In this document: positions 27,776 through 43,327 of the stretch, in pieces
How positions within the stretch are numbered: position 1 is the first letter of the stretch
Layout: the number at the start of each line of letters is the position of its first letter
Assembly (NCBI RefSeq): GCF_002865605.1
Contig: NZ_CP025583.1
Location: forward strand, 1,468,501 to 1,532,500
Source of the DNA: Paracoccus jeotgali
Lineage (GTDB): Bacteria; Pseudomonadota; Alphaproteobacteria; Rhodobacterales; Rhodobacteraceae
DNA length: 64,000 bases
Direction of reading: 5' to 3'
Program-made: the position numbers and the translations under genes
Notes under the pieces: model-generated
What the model saw: only the letters and a program-made list of their open reading frames with translations
Database searches by the model: none
Told to the model about the DNA's origin: nothing

Positions 27776-28474
27776 TTACATCGCGCCTTGGCGGTAGGGG
27801 CCGGGCTCCCAGCCGCAGACATAGCCGTCGCCATCGGGATCGAGGCCCAGCGGGTCAAGCTGCGGGCCGCCCTGCGCCAGGAAGGCAAGCTGCGCCTGCC
27901 CGGCCTCGGCATAGGCCGCACAGGCCTGCGAGGCGACCACGGCAGAGCCGCCGGACCGCGCATAGACCTGCATCCCCATCGGATGCTGCTGACCCATCGC
28001 ATAGGTCGCCAGCAGATCGACGCCCGGCGTGGTGGTGCCCGCGACCGGGCCGGCGACAGGGGCGGCGACCGGGGCCACGACCGCAACCCGCGCGGCCCGC
28101 TTGACCGGCACTCGGGCCGAGGGCAGCCGCTTGCCGGTCGCCGGATCGACATAGGCACCGCCGGTCTTGGGTGCGCGGTTGCCCCGGATCGGCGCGGTGG
28201 CGACCTGCGCGACGCCGGTGGTGGTGCCGCGCACCCGTTCCCACAGCGTCGGGGTCTGGATCATCTCGGGCGTCGGCGCCTCGAAGGGGCGCGTCATCGG
28301 CACCGTCTGGGGCGCCGGCGCGCGGCCGGTCAGCGCCACCTCGCGCGTGGCGCGATACTGGTCATAACTCGTCGCGCTGTCGAAGCGGTAACGGGGGTCG
28401 AGCACCTGGCCGCGCCCGTCGGCACAGGCGGACAGCGCCACAAGGCAGATCAGTCCTAGAGCAGTTTTTCTCAT
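27776..28474 (-). CDS. Excalibur-type lipoprotein
   Basis: A 232-residue probable lipoprotein. The start MRKTALGLICLVALSACADG gives a lipobox LSAC with Cys17 as the modified residue, so I used the ATG at 28474 rather than 28507. The middle is Pro/Ala/Val-rich and low in complexity. The C-terminal domain, about residues 185-232, matches the Excalibur pattern: an early Cys (QACAAY), an Ala/Gln-rich helix, LDPDGDGYVC with a calcium-loop-like DxDGDG, and a second Cys. Calcium binding is inferred from that motif. The start lies 24 bases after the gatA stop on the same strand. Confidence 0.82.
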   Translation of the reverse strand: MRKTALGLICLVALSACADGRGQVLDPRYRFDSATSYDQYRATREVALTGRAPAPQTVPMTRPFEAPTPEMIQTPTLWERVRGTTTGVAQVATAPIRGNRAPKTGGAYVDPATGKRLPSARVPVKRAARVAVVAPVAAPVAGPVAGTTTPGVDLLATYAMGQQHPMGMQVYARSGGSAVVASQACAAYAEAGQAQLAFLAQGGPQLDPLGLDPDGDGYVCGWEPGPYRQGAM

Positions 28475-28497
28475 TTTTACGGTTCCTGTCCCGATCG

Positions 28498-29975
<1,478 letters not shown>

Positions 29976-29979
<4 letters not shown>

Positions 29980-30263
29980 TCCACCACCTTCGGCACGGCA
30001 AAGAAGCCTTCGCGGGCATCGGGAGCGTTGGCCAGCACTTTCTGCTGATAATTCCCGTCGCTGACCACATCCTTGCGCAGCTTGAGGCGCATCGGCGTGA
30101 CCCCGGTCATCGGCTCGACGCCCTCCACATCCACCTCGTTCAGCTGCTCCATGAACTGCAGCATATGGCTCAGCTCGGCCGCGAGCGCCGGCAGATGGCT
30201 CTGATCGACCGCGATGCGGGCCAGATGCGCGACCTTGCGCGCCTCATCTTCAGTGATGGACAT
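29976..30263 (-). CDS. gatC: Glutamyl-tRNA(Gln) amidotransferase subunit C
   Basis: Small belt subunit that holds GatA and GatB together, 95 residues. It starts [20 protein letters not shown] and contains [18 protein letters not shown] and a C-terminal [19 protein letters not shown], all standard. The ATG is preceded by AAGGAG. It is the first gene of gatC-gatA. Confidence 0.95.
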
Positions 30264-30356
30264 GGAAGCTCCTTGTATCTGGCGCCGGGTTTAGCCGCGC
30301 CGGCAACGCGCTGCAAGCATGCCGGTTCGGGCTTTCCCCTGCGGGATGGCGGGGTC

Positions 30357-31046
30357 TCAGGGGGTGAAGCTTTGCATGATCTCGGGTTCGATCAGCCGCG
30401 CCTTCAGCGCCTTCAGGGGCGAGATGTCGGGTTCCAGCGCCGGGAAGGTCCGGTAATGCGAGCAGACGATGCTGTCGAAATCGAACCAGCGCCGCGCCGC
30501 ATAGGCGGCCCGCGCCGGGTCCATGGTGAAATGCCCGCCGACCGAGAGGATGCCGATATCGGGTTTGTGCAGATCGCCCATCCATTCCATGTCGGCCATG
30601 ATGTCGGTGTCGCCCGAGTGATAGATCACCCGCCCCTCGCCCGCGATCATGTAGCCGGATTCGTGCCCGGCATAGACCGGCCGCCCATCCCCATCCGCGA
30701 ACGAGGATGAGTGCGTCGCGTTGACCATGGTGACAGACGCGCCCCCCAGATCGACGGTGCCGCCCTTGTTGAAGCCGATCACCTCGATCCCGTGATGCTT
30801 TTCCCAGTATTGCATCAGATCGAAGATGCCCGCGACGGGGATGCCCAGCTCTTTCGCGATGCCGGGGGCGTCGGTGGCGTGGTCGAAATGACCGTGGGTC
30901 ATCAGGATATGGGTCGCGCCCGCCAGCGCCTCGTCGCGGCGTTCGGCCGGAAAGACCGGGCTGTCCTTTACCCAGGGGTCGATCAGGATCACCGCCTGCT
31001 CGATCTCGATCCGCCAGCTTGCGTGGCCCAGCCAGGTCAGTTTCAT
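30357..31046 (-). CDS. UPF0173 family metal-dependent hydrolase
   Basis: Metallo-beta-lactamase-fold hydrolase of 229 residues. It opens MKLTWLGHASWRIE and has the metal-binding MTHGHFDHATD (HxHxDH) near residues 51-60, then HSGDTDIMADMEWM and SVGGHFTMDPARAAYAA. The physiological substrate is unknown. It is divergent from the Hint-domain gene. Confidence 0.9.
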   Translation of the reverse strand: MKLTWLGHASWRIEIEQAVILIDPWVKDSPVFPAERRDEALAGATHILMTHGHFDHATDAPGIAKELGIPVAGIFDLMQYWEKHHGIEVIGFNKGGTVDLGGASVTMVNATHSSSFADGDGRPVYAGHESGYMIAGEGRVIYHSGDTDIMADMEWMGDLHKPDIGILSVGGHFTMDPARAAYAARRWFDFDSIVCSHYRTFPALEPDISPLKALKARLIEPEIMQSFTP

Positions 31047-31222
31047 CGCTTCCTCCGTTGATCCGCGGCTACGCGCCGCCCTTGGCGCAGCCTAGCACCC
31101 CGGTTGCGACAAAAAAACCGCGTCGATTCATGATTAAGGGTTGCGTTAACTCATTTTTGATCTGCTATAGGTTGCAAATTGGAGAAGCGTTGACGCGTGC
31201 AAGCTGAAAGATCGGGGCGAGA
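31047..31222 (+). promoter_or_regulatory. AT-rich leader with candidate promoter for Hint gene
   Basis: This gap is much richer in A and T than its surroundings. TTGCGT at 31141-31146 lies 17 bases before GCTATA (31164-31169), a plausible sigma70 pair reading rightward; the fit to consensus is partial. GGAGAAG near 31181 and GGGGCGAG before the ATG could bind the ribosome. The 10-mer TTGCGTTAAC here recurs at 51050-51059. Confidence 0.35.
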
Positions 31223-32314
31223 ATGTCTTATCTGATCCAGGCCTTTACCTTCGACAGCCCGGTGCCGGTCTTAGGTGGCTTCCCCCTCACCTATCAAAGC
31301 GGAGCGCTGTTTTCCCAAGCGCAGCGGACCGACATATACCTCGCGGACCCCGGCGACAGCTTCGATCGTATCGTCGACTTCAATGCTGGCGGGCAAGAAC
31401 TGCTGGAAGATCTTGACCTTGGTCAGGGCGAGGTGATCAACGCCGGCACGCCGTTGACCTTTCGCGTCAACACCGTCAGCGAGGTTTTGCAGCCGGGGAC
31501 GAACCATCTTTATTACGTGTTCATTCCGCATCAGGCCACCGGCTCGATTAACTCTCCCGCACCGCTTGGCGGCGGACGCACGGTCTTTGTCATCGCGGCG
31601 AAGGGGACCCCGCCCCTCGACCCCCAGAAAGACTACAACTGGGACATCGGCAACAACCTTAACCGGCTGTCCACCGACCACACAGCAATCCCCTGCTTCG
31701 CCACCGGCACCCTGATCGACACCGCGAACGGGATGCGCGCGGTCGAGACGCTGGTGGCGGGGGATCTGGTGCGGACGCGGGATCGGGGGCTGCGTCCGGT
31801 GGCCTGGGCCGGCGGGCGGCACCTGCCGGCGCGAGAGCTGGACGCCGCCCCGCATCTGCGCCCGATCCTGATCCGGTCCGGCGCGCTTGGGCCGGGGCTG
31901 CCGGCGCATGATCTGACCGTCTCGCCGCAGCATCGGGTGCTGATTCACTCGAAGATCGCCGCCCGTCTGGTCGGGCAGGCCGAGGCGCTGGTGGCGGCCA
32001 AGCATCTGTGCGGTCTGCCGGGGATCGCGGTGCTGAATCCCGGCGGCGGGGTCGGCTATCACCACCTGCTGTTCGACCGGCACGAGCTGGTCTGGTCGAA
32101 CGGATGCTGGACCGAATCGCTGTTCACCGGGCCGCAGGCGATGGCCGCCCTTGGCAGCGCCGCCCGCCGCGAGATTAGGGCGATCCTGCCGCAACTGTTC
32201 GACGGCACCGCCCCCACCGGCGCGCGCCAGTTTCTGACCGGCCGCGAGGGCCGAGAGCTGACGCGCCGCCACCTCAAGCACGGCCGCGCCTTGGTGATGC
32301 AGGCGGACGACTGA
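31223..32314 (+). CDS. Hint-domain protein, Rhodobacteraceae type
   Basis: A 363-residue protein with two parts. Residues 1-155 form an uncharacterised N-terminal region with no signal peptide. Residues 158-330 form a hedgehog/intein (Hint) domain: the first residue Cys158 in CFATGTLIDTANG, then VETLVAGDLVRTRDRG, the block-B-like LTVSPQHRVLIHS and FDRHELVWSNGCWTESL. Hint domains catalyse an N-to-S acyl shift and autocleavage; this one lacks the C-terminal His-Asn and nucleophile of splicing inteins, so cleavage without splicing is expected. Many marine and soil Rhodobacteraceae have several such proteins of unknown role. The N-terminal half is visibly less GC-rich than neighbouring genes. Confidence 0.85.
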   Translation: MSYLIQAFTFDSPVPVLGGFPLTYQSGALFSQAQRTDIYLADPGDSFDRIVDFNAGGQELLEDLDLGQGEVINAGTPLTFRVNTVSEVLQPGTNHLYYVFIPHQATGSINSPAPLGGGRTVFVIAAKGTPPLDPQKDYNWDIGNNLNRLSTDHTAIPCFATGTLIDTANGMRAVETLVAGDLVRTRDRGLRPVAWAGGRHLPARELDAAPHLRPILIRSGALGPGLPAHDLTVSPQHRVLIHSKIAARLVGQAEALVAAKHLCGLPGIAVLNPGGGVGYHHLLFDRHELVWSNGCWTESLFTGPQAMAALGSAARREIRAILPQLFDGTAPTGARQFLTGREGRELTRRHLKHGRALVMQADD

Positions 32315-32320
32315 GCCGCG

Positions 32321-32854
32321 CTAGCCCTGCGCCCTGTCCACCGGCTTCAACCCGCGCAGATACCGCGCCGATTTGTCGCAATAGGACTGCGCTGAGCCCA
32401 GCAGCGCCTGATATTGCGCGTCGTCGATGTCACGCACGGTCCGCGCCGGGGCGCCCATGACCAGCACGCGCGAGGCGATCTCTTTGCCCTCGGAGACCAG
32501 CGCCTGCGCGCCGATCAGCGAGCCCTCGCCAATGCGGGCGCCGTTCAGCACCGTGGCCCCCATCCCGATCAGCGAGCCGGACCCGATCACGCAGCCATGC
32601 AGCATGGCGCGGTGGCCCACGGTCACATTCTCGCCCACATGCACGGGAAAACCGGGATCGGTGTGGATGCAGGACAGGTCCTGGATGTTCGAGCCGCGGC
32701 CGATGCGGATCTCGTCATTGTCGCCGCGCAGCACGGCGCCCCACCAGATGCTCGCGCCCGGTTCGATCACCACGCGCCCGATGATCTGCGCGTCGGGCGC
32801 GATCCAGACATCGTCGGCGATTTGGGGCGTCACCCCGTCCAGTTCCCAGATCAT
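32321..32854 (-). CDS. Gamma-class carbonic anhydrase family protein
   Basis: Left-handed beta-helix hexapeptide protein of 177 residues, forming trimers. The three zinc-binding histidines of the gamma class are at H64, H81 and H86 (SCIHTDPGF and VTVGHRAMLHGC). The hexapeptide repeats run from about residue 10 to 130, followed by a C-terminal helix. Homologues act as carbonic anhydrases, as CaiE/PaaY-type enzymes, or as ferripyochelin-binding proteins by older naming. It is convergent with the Hint gene and followed upstream by gmk after five bases. Confidence 0.92.
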   Translation of the reverse strand: MIWELDGVTPQIADDVWIAPDAQIIGRVVIEPGASIWWGAVLRGDNDEIRIGRGSNIQDLSCIHTDPGFPVHVGENVTVGHRAMLHGCVIGSGSLIGMGATVLNGARIGEGSLIGAQALVSEGKEIASRVLVMGAPARTVRDIDDAQYQALLGSAQSYCDKSARYLRGLKPVDRAQG

Positions 32855-32859
32855 GCCGA

Positions 32860-33483
32860 TCAGCCCTCCATCAGCGCCTTGACGAATGTTCCCAGACCCT
32901 TCTGCCGTTCGCGCCGCAGCCGCTCGGCGGTCAGGATCGCGACCAGCTGCTGGAAGCTGGTGTCCAGATCGTCGTTTATCAGCACATAATCATATTCGGC
33001 CCAATGGGAAATCTCATCGCGGCTTTTCGACATCCGCGCGGCGATGACCTGCGGCGCGTCCTGCCTGCGCGAGATCAGCCGCCGCTCCAGCTCCGCCAGC
33101 GAGGGCGGCAGGATGAAGATCGACACCACATGCCCGCCCAGGGCCGAGGCGCGGATCTGCTGGCCGCCCTGCCAGTCCACGTCGAACAGCGTGTCGCGCC
33201 CGGCCTGCATCGCCGCCTCGACCGGGGCGCGGGGCGTGCCATAAAGGTTCCCGAACACCTCGGCATGTTCCAGCATCTGCGCGTCGCCGGCCTGCTGGGC
33301 GAAATCCTCGCGCGTGGTGAAGTGGTAATGGCGGCCATGCACCTCGCCCGGCCGTGGCGGGCGGGTGGTGGCCGAAACCGAGAAGGCCAGCGTCGGGTCC
33401 CAGTCGATCAGCCGCCGCGCCAGCGTGGTTTTCCCCGCCCCCGAAGGAGATGAGAGGATGATGAGTAGCCCGGTCCGGTCCAT
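32860..33483 (-). CDS. gmk: Guanylate kinase
   Basis: Converts GMP to GDP. The 207-residue protein has the P-loop [11 protein letters not shown] at 11-21, the GMP-binding [19 protein letters not shown] and the LFDVDWQGG segment. I used the ATG at 33483, preceded by AAAGGGG; the in-frame extension to 33570 is not conserved. It is immediately followed by the carbonic anhydrase gene. Confidence 0.95.
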   Translation of the reverse strand: MDRTGLLIILSSPSGAGKTTLARRLIDWDPTLAFSVSATTRPPRPGEVHGRHYHFTTREDFAQQAGDAQMLEHAEVFGNLYGTPRAPVEAAMQAGRDTLFDVDWQGGQQIRASALGGHVVSIFILPPSLAELERRLISRRQDAPQVIAARMSKSRDEISHWAEYDYVLINDDLDTSFQQLVAILTAERLRRERQKGLGTFVKALMEG

Positions 33484-33660
33484 GCCTGCCCCTTTCGTTG
33501 GCGGCATTTGCCCGGGCTTGGCGGGGGGAATCAAGCCTGTCTTCTTAACCAATGGGTAAGATTTTCCCATGACCGCGGGCGCGTGTCGGGTATTGTGGGG
33601 TTGCGGTCATCCAGGAAACGGCGTTGCCGGGTGACCGCATCTGTGATCGGAATGTTTGTA

Positions 33661-34521
33661 ATGAGTGATGATGTGAACCAGCCCCCGACCGAGGCGGGAC
33701 CGGCCGCAACCAGCGGCGCGGGCCGTGGCGGCACTGGTCCGGGCGATTTGACGCGGATCGAGGGGCGGCGGCCCCTTGCGCCGCCGGGCGCGCCTGACGC
33801 GCCGCAGGACGGGCCGCCTGAAACGCGGTCGCGACGGGGCATCCGGCTGGCGGCGGATCGCTGGCCCGACCCGGCCCGCGTGGCCGAGACGATGCGACAA
33901 TATTGGAACAGTCTGCGACAGGGCCGCGCCGTCCCCGACCGCGCCGATGTCGAGCCGCGCGGGATTCGCGAGGTGCTGGATTATGCCTTCATTCTGGAAC
34001 GGATCGCGCCCGGTGCGGCGCGGTTTCGGCTGGCGGGCAGCCATCTCGTCGATCTGATGGGGATGGAGGTGCGCGGGATGCCGGTCTGTTCGGTCCTGAA
34101 CCCCGACAGCCGGGGGCGGTTCTCGGATGTGCTCGAATCGGTCTTCAAGGCACCGCAGACCGCCGAACTGACCCTGCGGGCCGAGGCCAGCTATGGGCGC
34201 CCGGTGCTGGTCGGGCGGATGCTGCTGCTGCCGCTGAAATCGGATCTGGGCGATGTGACCCGGGCGCTTGGCTGTCTGGCGACGCAGGGCCAGATCGGGC
34301 GCGGGCCGCGCCGCTTCGACATGACCGGCGAGACGGTGGCCCCGCTGATCCAGGGTGCGCGTGCCCTGCCCCCCGGCCCCGGCGCCACCGGCTTTGGCGA
34401 GGAACCGCTGCCGTGGCGCCCCCCGATGCTCTCCCGCCCCCCGCGCGAGCCGCTGCGCCCTGATGCCACGCCCGAAGAGCGCCGCGCGCGGTTCCGGGTG
34501 ATCGAGGGGCCAGAGGACTGA
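33661..34521 (+). CDS. PAS_5 family PAS-domain protein
   Basis: A 286-residue protein whose central part (about residues 62-200) matches the alphaproteobacterial PAS_5 family: WPDPARVAETMRQYWNSLRQ, then VLDYAFILERIAPGAARFRL and GSHLVDLMGMEVRGMPV. The N-terminal 60 residues and C-terminal 60 residues are Pro/Arg/Gly-rich and probably disordered. No output domain is attached. Homologues have been treated as stress or cell-cycle linked, but I know of no firm function. The ATG at 33661 is used; another at 33652 is possible. It is divergent from gmk. Confidence 0.82.
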   Translation: MSDDVNQPPTEAGPAATSGAGRGGTGPGDLTRIEGRRPLAPPGAPDAPQDGPPETRSRRGIRLAADRWPDPARVAETMRQYWNSLRQGRAVPDRADVEPRGIREVLDYAFILERIAPGAARFRLAGSHLVDLMGMEVRGMPVCSVLNPDSRGRFSDVLESVFKAPQTAELTLRAEASYGRPVLVGRMLLLPLKSDLGDVTRALGCLATQGQIGRGPRRFDMTGETVAPLIQGARALPPGPGATGFGEEPLPWRPPMLSRPPREPLRPDATPEERRARFRVIEGPED

Positions 34522-34709
34522 TCTGGCGGCGCGGGAATGGCGGCGCGTTTGGTCATTGCGGCTGCCGGGCCCATATCTGTCACGCGAACAGCCGCCGGCC
34601 AGCCGCGCCGCAGATGCCTTTGCGCCTCCGTCTGGCGATGCCGGTGATTCTTCGCTAGATACGGGCGCAACAGCCGCCCGCCCGGCACCGCCATGTGAAA
34701 GGATATCTC

Positions 34710-36548
34710 ATGCCCGCCTATCGTTCTCGCACCTCGACCCATGGCCGCAACATGGCCGGCGCGCGCGGGTTGTGGCGCGCCACCGGCATGAAGGACGATG
34801 ATTTCGGCAAGCCGATCATCGCCATCGTCAACAGCTTCACCCAGTTCGTGCCCGGACACGTCCACCTGAAGGATCTGGGCCAGCTGGTCGCGCGCGAGGT
34901 CGAGAAATCCGGCGGCGTGGCCAAGGAATTCAACACCATCGCCGTCGATGACGGCATCGCCATGGGCCATGACGGGATGCTGTATTCCCTGCCCTCGCGC
35001 GAGATCATCGCCGATTCGGTGGAATACATGGTCAACGCCCATTGCGCCGACGCGATGGTCTGCATCTCGAACTGCGACAAGATCACCCCCGGCATGCTGA
35101 ACGCGGCCATGCGGCTGAACATCCCCGCGATCTTCGTCTCGGGCGGCCCGATGGAGGCCGGCAAGGTCGTGCTGCAGGACGGCAAGCTGCAATCGCTGGA
35201 TCTGGTCGATGCGATGGTGGCCGCCGCCGATGACAGCATGAGCGATGCCGATGTGCTGGCGATCGAGCAGAATGCCTGCCCGACCTGCGGATCGTGTTCG
35301 GGCATGTTTACCGCGAACTCGATGAACTGCCTGACCGAGGCGCTTGGCCTGTCGCTGCCGGGCAACGGCTCGACGCTCGCCACCCATTCCGACCGTCAGC
35401 GTCTGTTCGAAGAGGCCGGGCAGCGCATCGTCGGGCTGGCGCGCCGCTGGTATGACCAGGATGACGCCAGCGTGTTGCCGCGCAACATCGCCAACCGCCG
35501 CGCGTTCGAAAACGCCATGTCGCTGGACATCGCGATGGGCGGGTCGACCAATACCGTGCTGCACATCCTCGCCGCCGCGCATGAGGGCGGGATCGACTTC
35601 GACCTGCAGGATATCGACGAATTGTCGCGCCGCGTGCCGTGCCTGTCCAAGGTCGCCCCCGCCAAGGAGGACGTCCATATGGAGGACGTCCACCGCGCCG
35701 GCGGCATCATGGCGATCCTCGGCCAGCTGGAACGGGGCGGGCTGATCCATCGCGACACGCCGACTGTTCACGCCGCCACATTGGGCGAGGCCATCGACCA
35801 ATGGGACATCTCGCGCAGCACGGACGAGGCGGTGCATCGCTTCTATTCCGCCGCGCCGGGCGGGGTGCCGACGCAGACCGCGTTCTCGCAATCGCAGCGG
35901 TGGGAGTCGCTCGATCTCGACCGCAAGGACGGGATCATCCGTTCGGTCGAGGCGCCCTTTTCGGCCGATGGCGGGCTGGCGGTGCTGCGCGGCAACATCG
36001 CGCCCGACGGCTGCATCGTGAAGACGGCGGGGGTGGACGATTCGATCCTGACCTTCGCCGGCCCGGCGGTCGTCTATGAAAGCCAGGACGCGGCGGTCAG
36101 CGGCATCCTGACCGGCAAGGTCAAGGCCGGCGATGTCGTGGTGATCCGTTATGAAGGTCCGAAGGGCGGGCCGGGCATGCAAGAGATGCTGTATCCGACC
36201 AGTTACCTGAAATCCAAGGGTCTGGGCGCGGAATGTGCGCTGGTGACCGATGGCCGCTTTTCGGGCGGGACGTCGGGGCTGTCGATCGGCCATTGCTCGC
36301 CCGAGGCGGCGCAGCGCGGCGATATCGGGCTGGTCCGCAATGGCGACCGGATCGAGATCGACATCCCCAACCGCACCATCCACATCGCCGTCCCCGAGGA
36401 TGAACTCGCCGCACGTCGCGCCGAACAGGACCGTCTGGGCTGGAAACCGGCCGAGCCGCGCAAGCGCAACGTGACCACCGCGCTGCGCGCCTACGCCACC
36501 TTTGCCGCCAGCGCCGACAAGGGCGCGGTGCGGGTGCTGCCGGAGTAA
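34710..36548 (+). CDS. ilvD: Dihydroxy-acid dehydratase
   Basis: Iron-sulfur enzyme of branched-chain amino acid synthesis, dehydrating 2,3-dihydroxy acids to 2-keto acids. The 612-residue protein starts [20 protein letters not shown] and has the cluster cysteines in [13 protein letters not shown] and [29 protein letters not shown] substrate binding appears as [20 protein letters not shown], followed by [22 protein letters not shown] is seven bases before the ATG at 34710. This is the E. coli-like long form with extra residues near 390-410. The gene stands alone. Confidence 0.96.
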   Translation: MPAYRSRTSTHGRNMAGARGLWRATGMKDDDFGKPIIAIVNSFTQFVPGHVHLKDLGQLVAREVEKSGGVAKEFNTIAVDDGIAMGHDGMLYSLPSREIIADSVEYMVNAHCADAMVCISNCDKITPGMLNAAMRLNIPAIFVSGGPMEAGKVVLQDGKLQSLDLVDAMVAAADDSMSDADVLAIEQNACPTCGSCSGMFTANSMNCLTEALGLSLPGNGSTLATHSDRQRLFEEAGQRIVGLARRWYDQDDASVLPRNIANRRAFENAMSLDIAMGGSTNTVLHILAAAHEGGIDFDLQDIDELSRRVPCLSKVAPAKEDVHMEDVHRAGGIMAILGQLERGGLIHRDTPTVHAATLGEAIDQWDISRSTDEAVHRFYSAAPGGVPTQTAFSQSQRWESLDLDRKDGIIRSVEAPFSADGGLAVLRGNIAPDGCIVKTAGVDDSILTFAGPAVVYESQDAAVSGILTGKVKAGDVVVIRYEGPKGGPGMQEMLYPTSYLKSKGLGAECALVTDGRFSGGTSGLSIGHCSPEAAQRGDIGLVRNGDRIEIDIPNRTIHIAVPEDELAARRAEQDRLGWKPAEPRKRNVTTALRAYATFAASADKGAVRVLPE

Positions 36549-36727
36549 GAACTGATTGCCTCGCCCTCGGAGCCTTGGCGGCTGCGGGGGCGGGGCGGCT
36601 TCGGGGCAGGATCGCGCTGCGAGGCGCAAGCGGCGCAAGCTTGTCGACGCTGATGGCCGCTGGAGCGGTCTAGGGGCGACAGCGACTCCTGACGTTCAGG
36701 GTCACGGTCAACAACCACCCGCCTCGC
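36549..36727. other. Convergent intergenic gap, no gene seen
   Basis: A 179-base gap lies between the 3' ends of ilvD and proB. I find no credible coding frame and no hairpin followed by a T run. Confidence 0.45.
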
Positions 36728-42474
<5,747 letters not shown>

Positions 42475-42481
42475 CCTTTGG

Positions 42482-42511
42482 ACGCCGCGCCCGGCTGCGG
42501 GCGCGGCGTTT
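42482..42511 (+). terminator. Terminator hairpin after eno
   Basis: Eleven base pairs, ACGCCGCGCCC (42482-42492) with GGGCGCGGCGT (42499-42509), a six-base loop, then TT. It starts seven bases after the eno stop. Confidence 0.75.
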
Positions 42512-42560
42512 GAGTATTTAGGCAAAGAAGAAACCGGGCTTCTTCTTTGTCCAAATACTC
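42512..42560. repeat. 21-bp inverted repeat between eno and ribE
   Basis: The left arm 42512-42532 (GAGTATTTAGGCAAAGAAGA plus A) pairs with the right arm 42540-42560 across a seven-base loop, with one mismatch and one wobble in 21 pairs. The right arm includes the ribE stop codon's first two bases on the minus strand. Its AT-rich arms and position between convergent genes suggest a bidirectional terminator. It looks like a dispersed element type, but no second copy is in this window. Confidence 0.7.
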
Positions 42561-43158
42561 ATCCGGCCTCGGCCAGCCGTGCGACGTAACGGGCCAGCGT
42601 GTCGATCTCGACATTCACGCGGTCGCCCTCTTCGACGTCTCCCCAAGTCGTCACCTGGCGCGTGTGCGGGATCAGGTTGACGCCGAAGCGGTTGCCGTCG
42701 ACCTCGTTCACGGTCAGCGACGTGCCGTTCAGCGCGACCGAGCCCTTGGGCGCAATGAAGCGGGCGAGATCGGGCGAGACCTCGAAGGTCAGGCGCAGAC
42801 TGTCGCCCTCATGCTGCAGCCCCACCACCTCGGCGACGCCATCGACATGGCCGGAGACGATGTGGCCACCCAGTTCATCGCCCACCCGCAGCGCGCGTTC
42901 TAGATTGAGGCGCTGGCCGGTGGCCCAGTCGCCGGCGGTGGTCTTCGACAAGGTTTCGGCCGAGATATCGACGTCGAACCAGTCCTGCCCCGCCTCGCTT
43001 CCCTTGGCGACGACGGTCAGGCAGACCCCGTCGCAGGCGATCGAGGCGCCCAGATCGACATGGTCCATGTCATAGCCGGTCTGGATGCGTGCGCGCATGT
43101 CGCCGCGTTGCTCGATCTGCGTCACGGTGCCGATATCGGTGATGATGCCGGTGAACAT
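42559..43158 (-). CDS. ribE: Riboflavin synthase subunit alpha
   Basis: Dismutates two 6,7-dimethyl-8-ribityllumazine to riboflavin. The 199-residue protein starts MFTGIITDIGTV and has two tandem lumazine-binding repeats: the first with IACDGVCLTVV and the second with VALNGTSLTVNEVDG, each followed by its HTR- or LSKTT-type motif. GGAGGCC precedes the ATG at 43158. ribD is about 11 kb away in the window; other rib genes are absent here. No FMN riboswitch was seen upstream. Confidence 0.95.
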   Translation of the reverse strand: MFTGIITDIGTVTQIEQRGDMRARIQTGYDMDHVDLGASIACDGVCLTVVAKGSEAGQDWFDVDISAETLSKTTAGDWATGQRLNLERALRVGDELGGHIVSGHVDGVAEVVGLQHEGDSLRLTFEVSPDLARFIAPKGSVALNGTSLTVNEVDGNRFGVNLIPHTRQVTTWGDVEEGDRVNVEIDTLARYVARLAEAG

Positions 43159-43327
43159 GGGGCCTCCGCTCTGGGTCAGCAACCGATCTAGTCCGCGGCG
43201 GCCGGGCAGGCAAGTGGCGCGGCCGCCACAAGCCGTTGGCGACGAGCGTCTTCCCCCACAGGACGCTTCCCAAGTCACGGTCAAGCTGCAACAGATAGGG
43301 GTCAGACATATTCAGGTTGCGCCGCAC

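Noticed and set aside
43070..43309. Minus-strand frame starting MSDPYLLQLDRDLG upstream of and into ribE
   Set aside because: The first 30 residues look protein-like, but the rest turns into Arg/His-rich shadow sequence over ribE and there is no good ribosome binding site.
42562..43327. FMN riboswitch ahead of ribE
   Set aside because: The conserved RFN element sequences were not found in the 170-base divergent gap.
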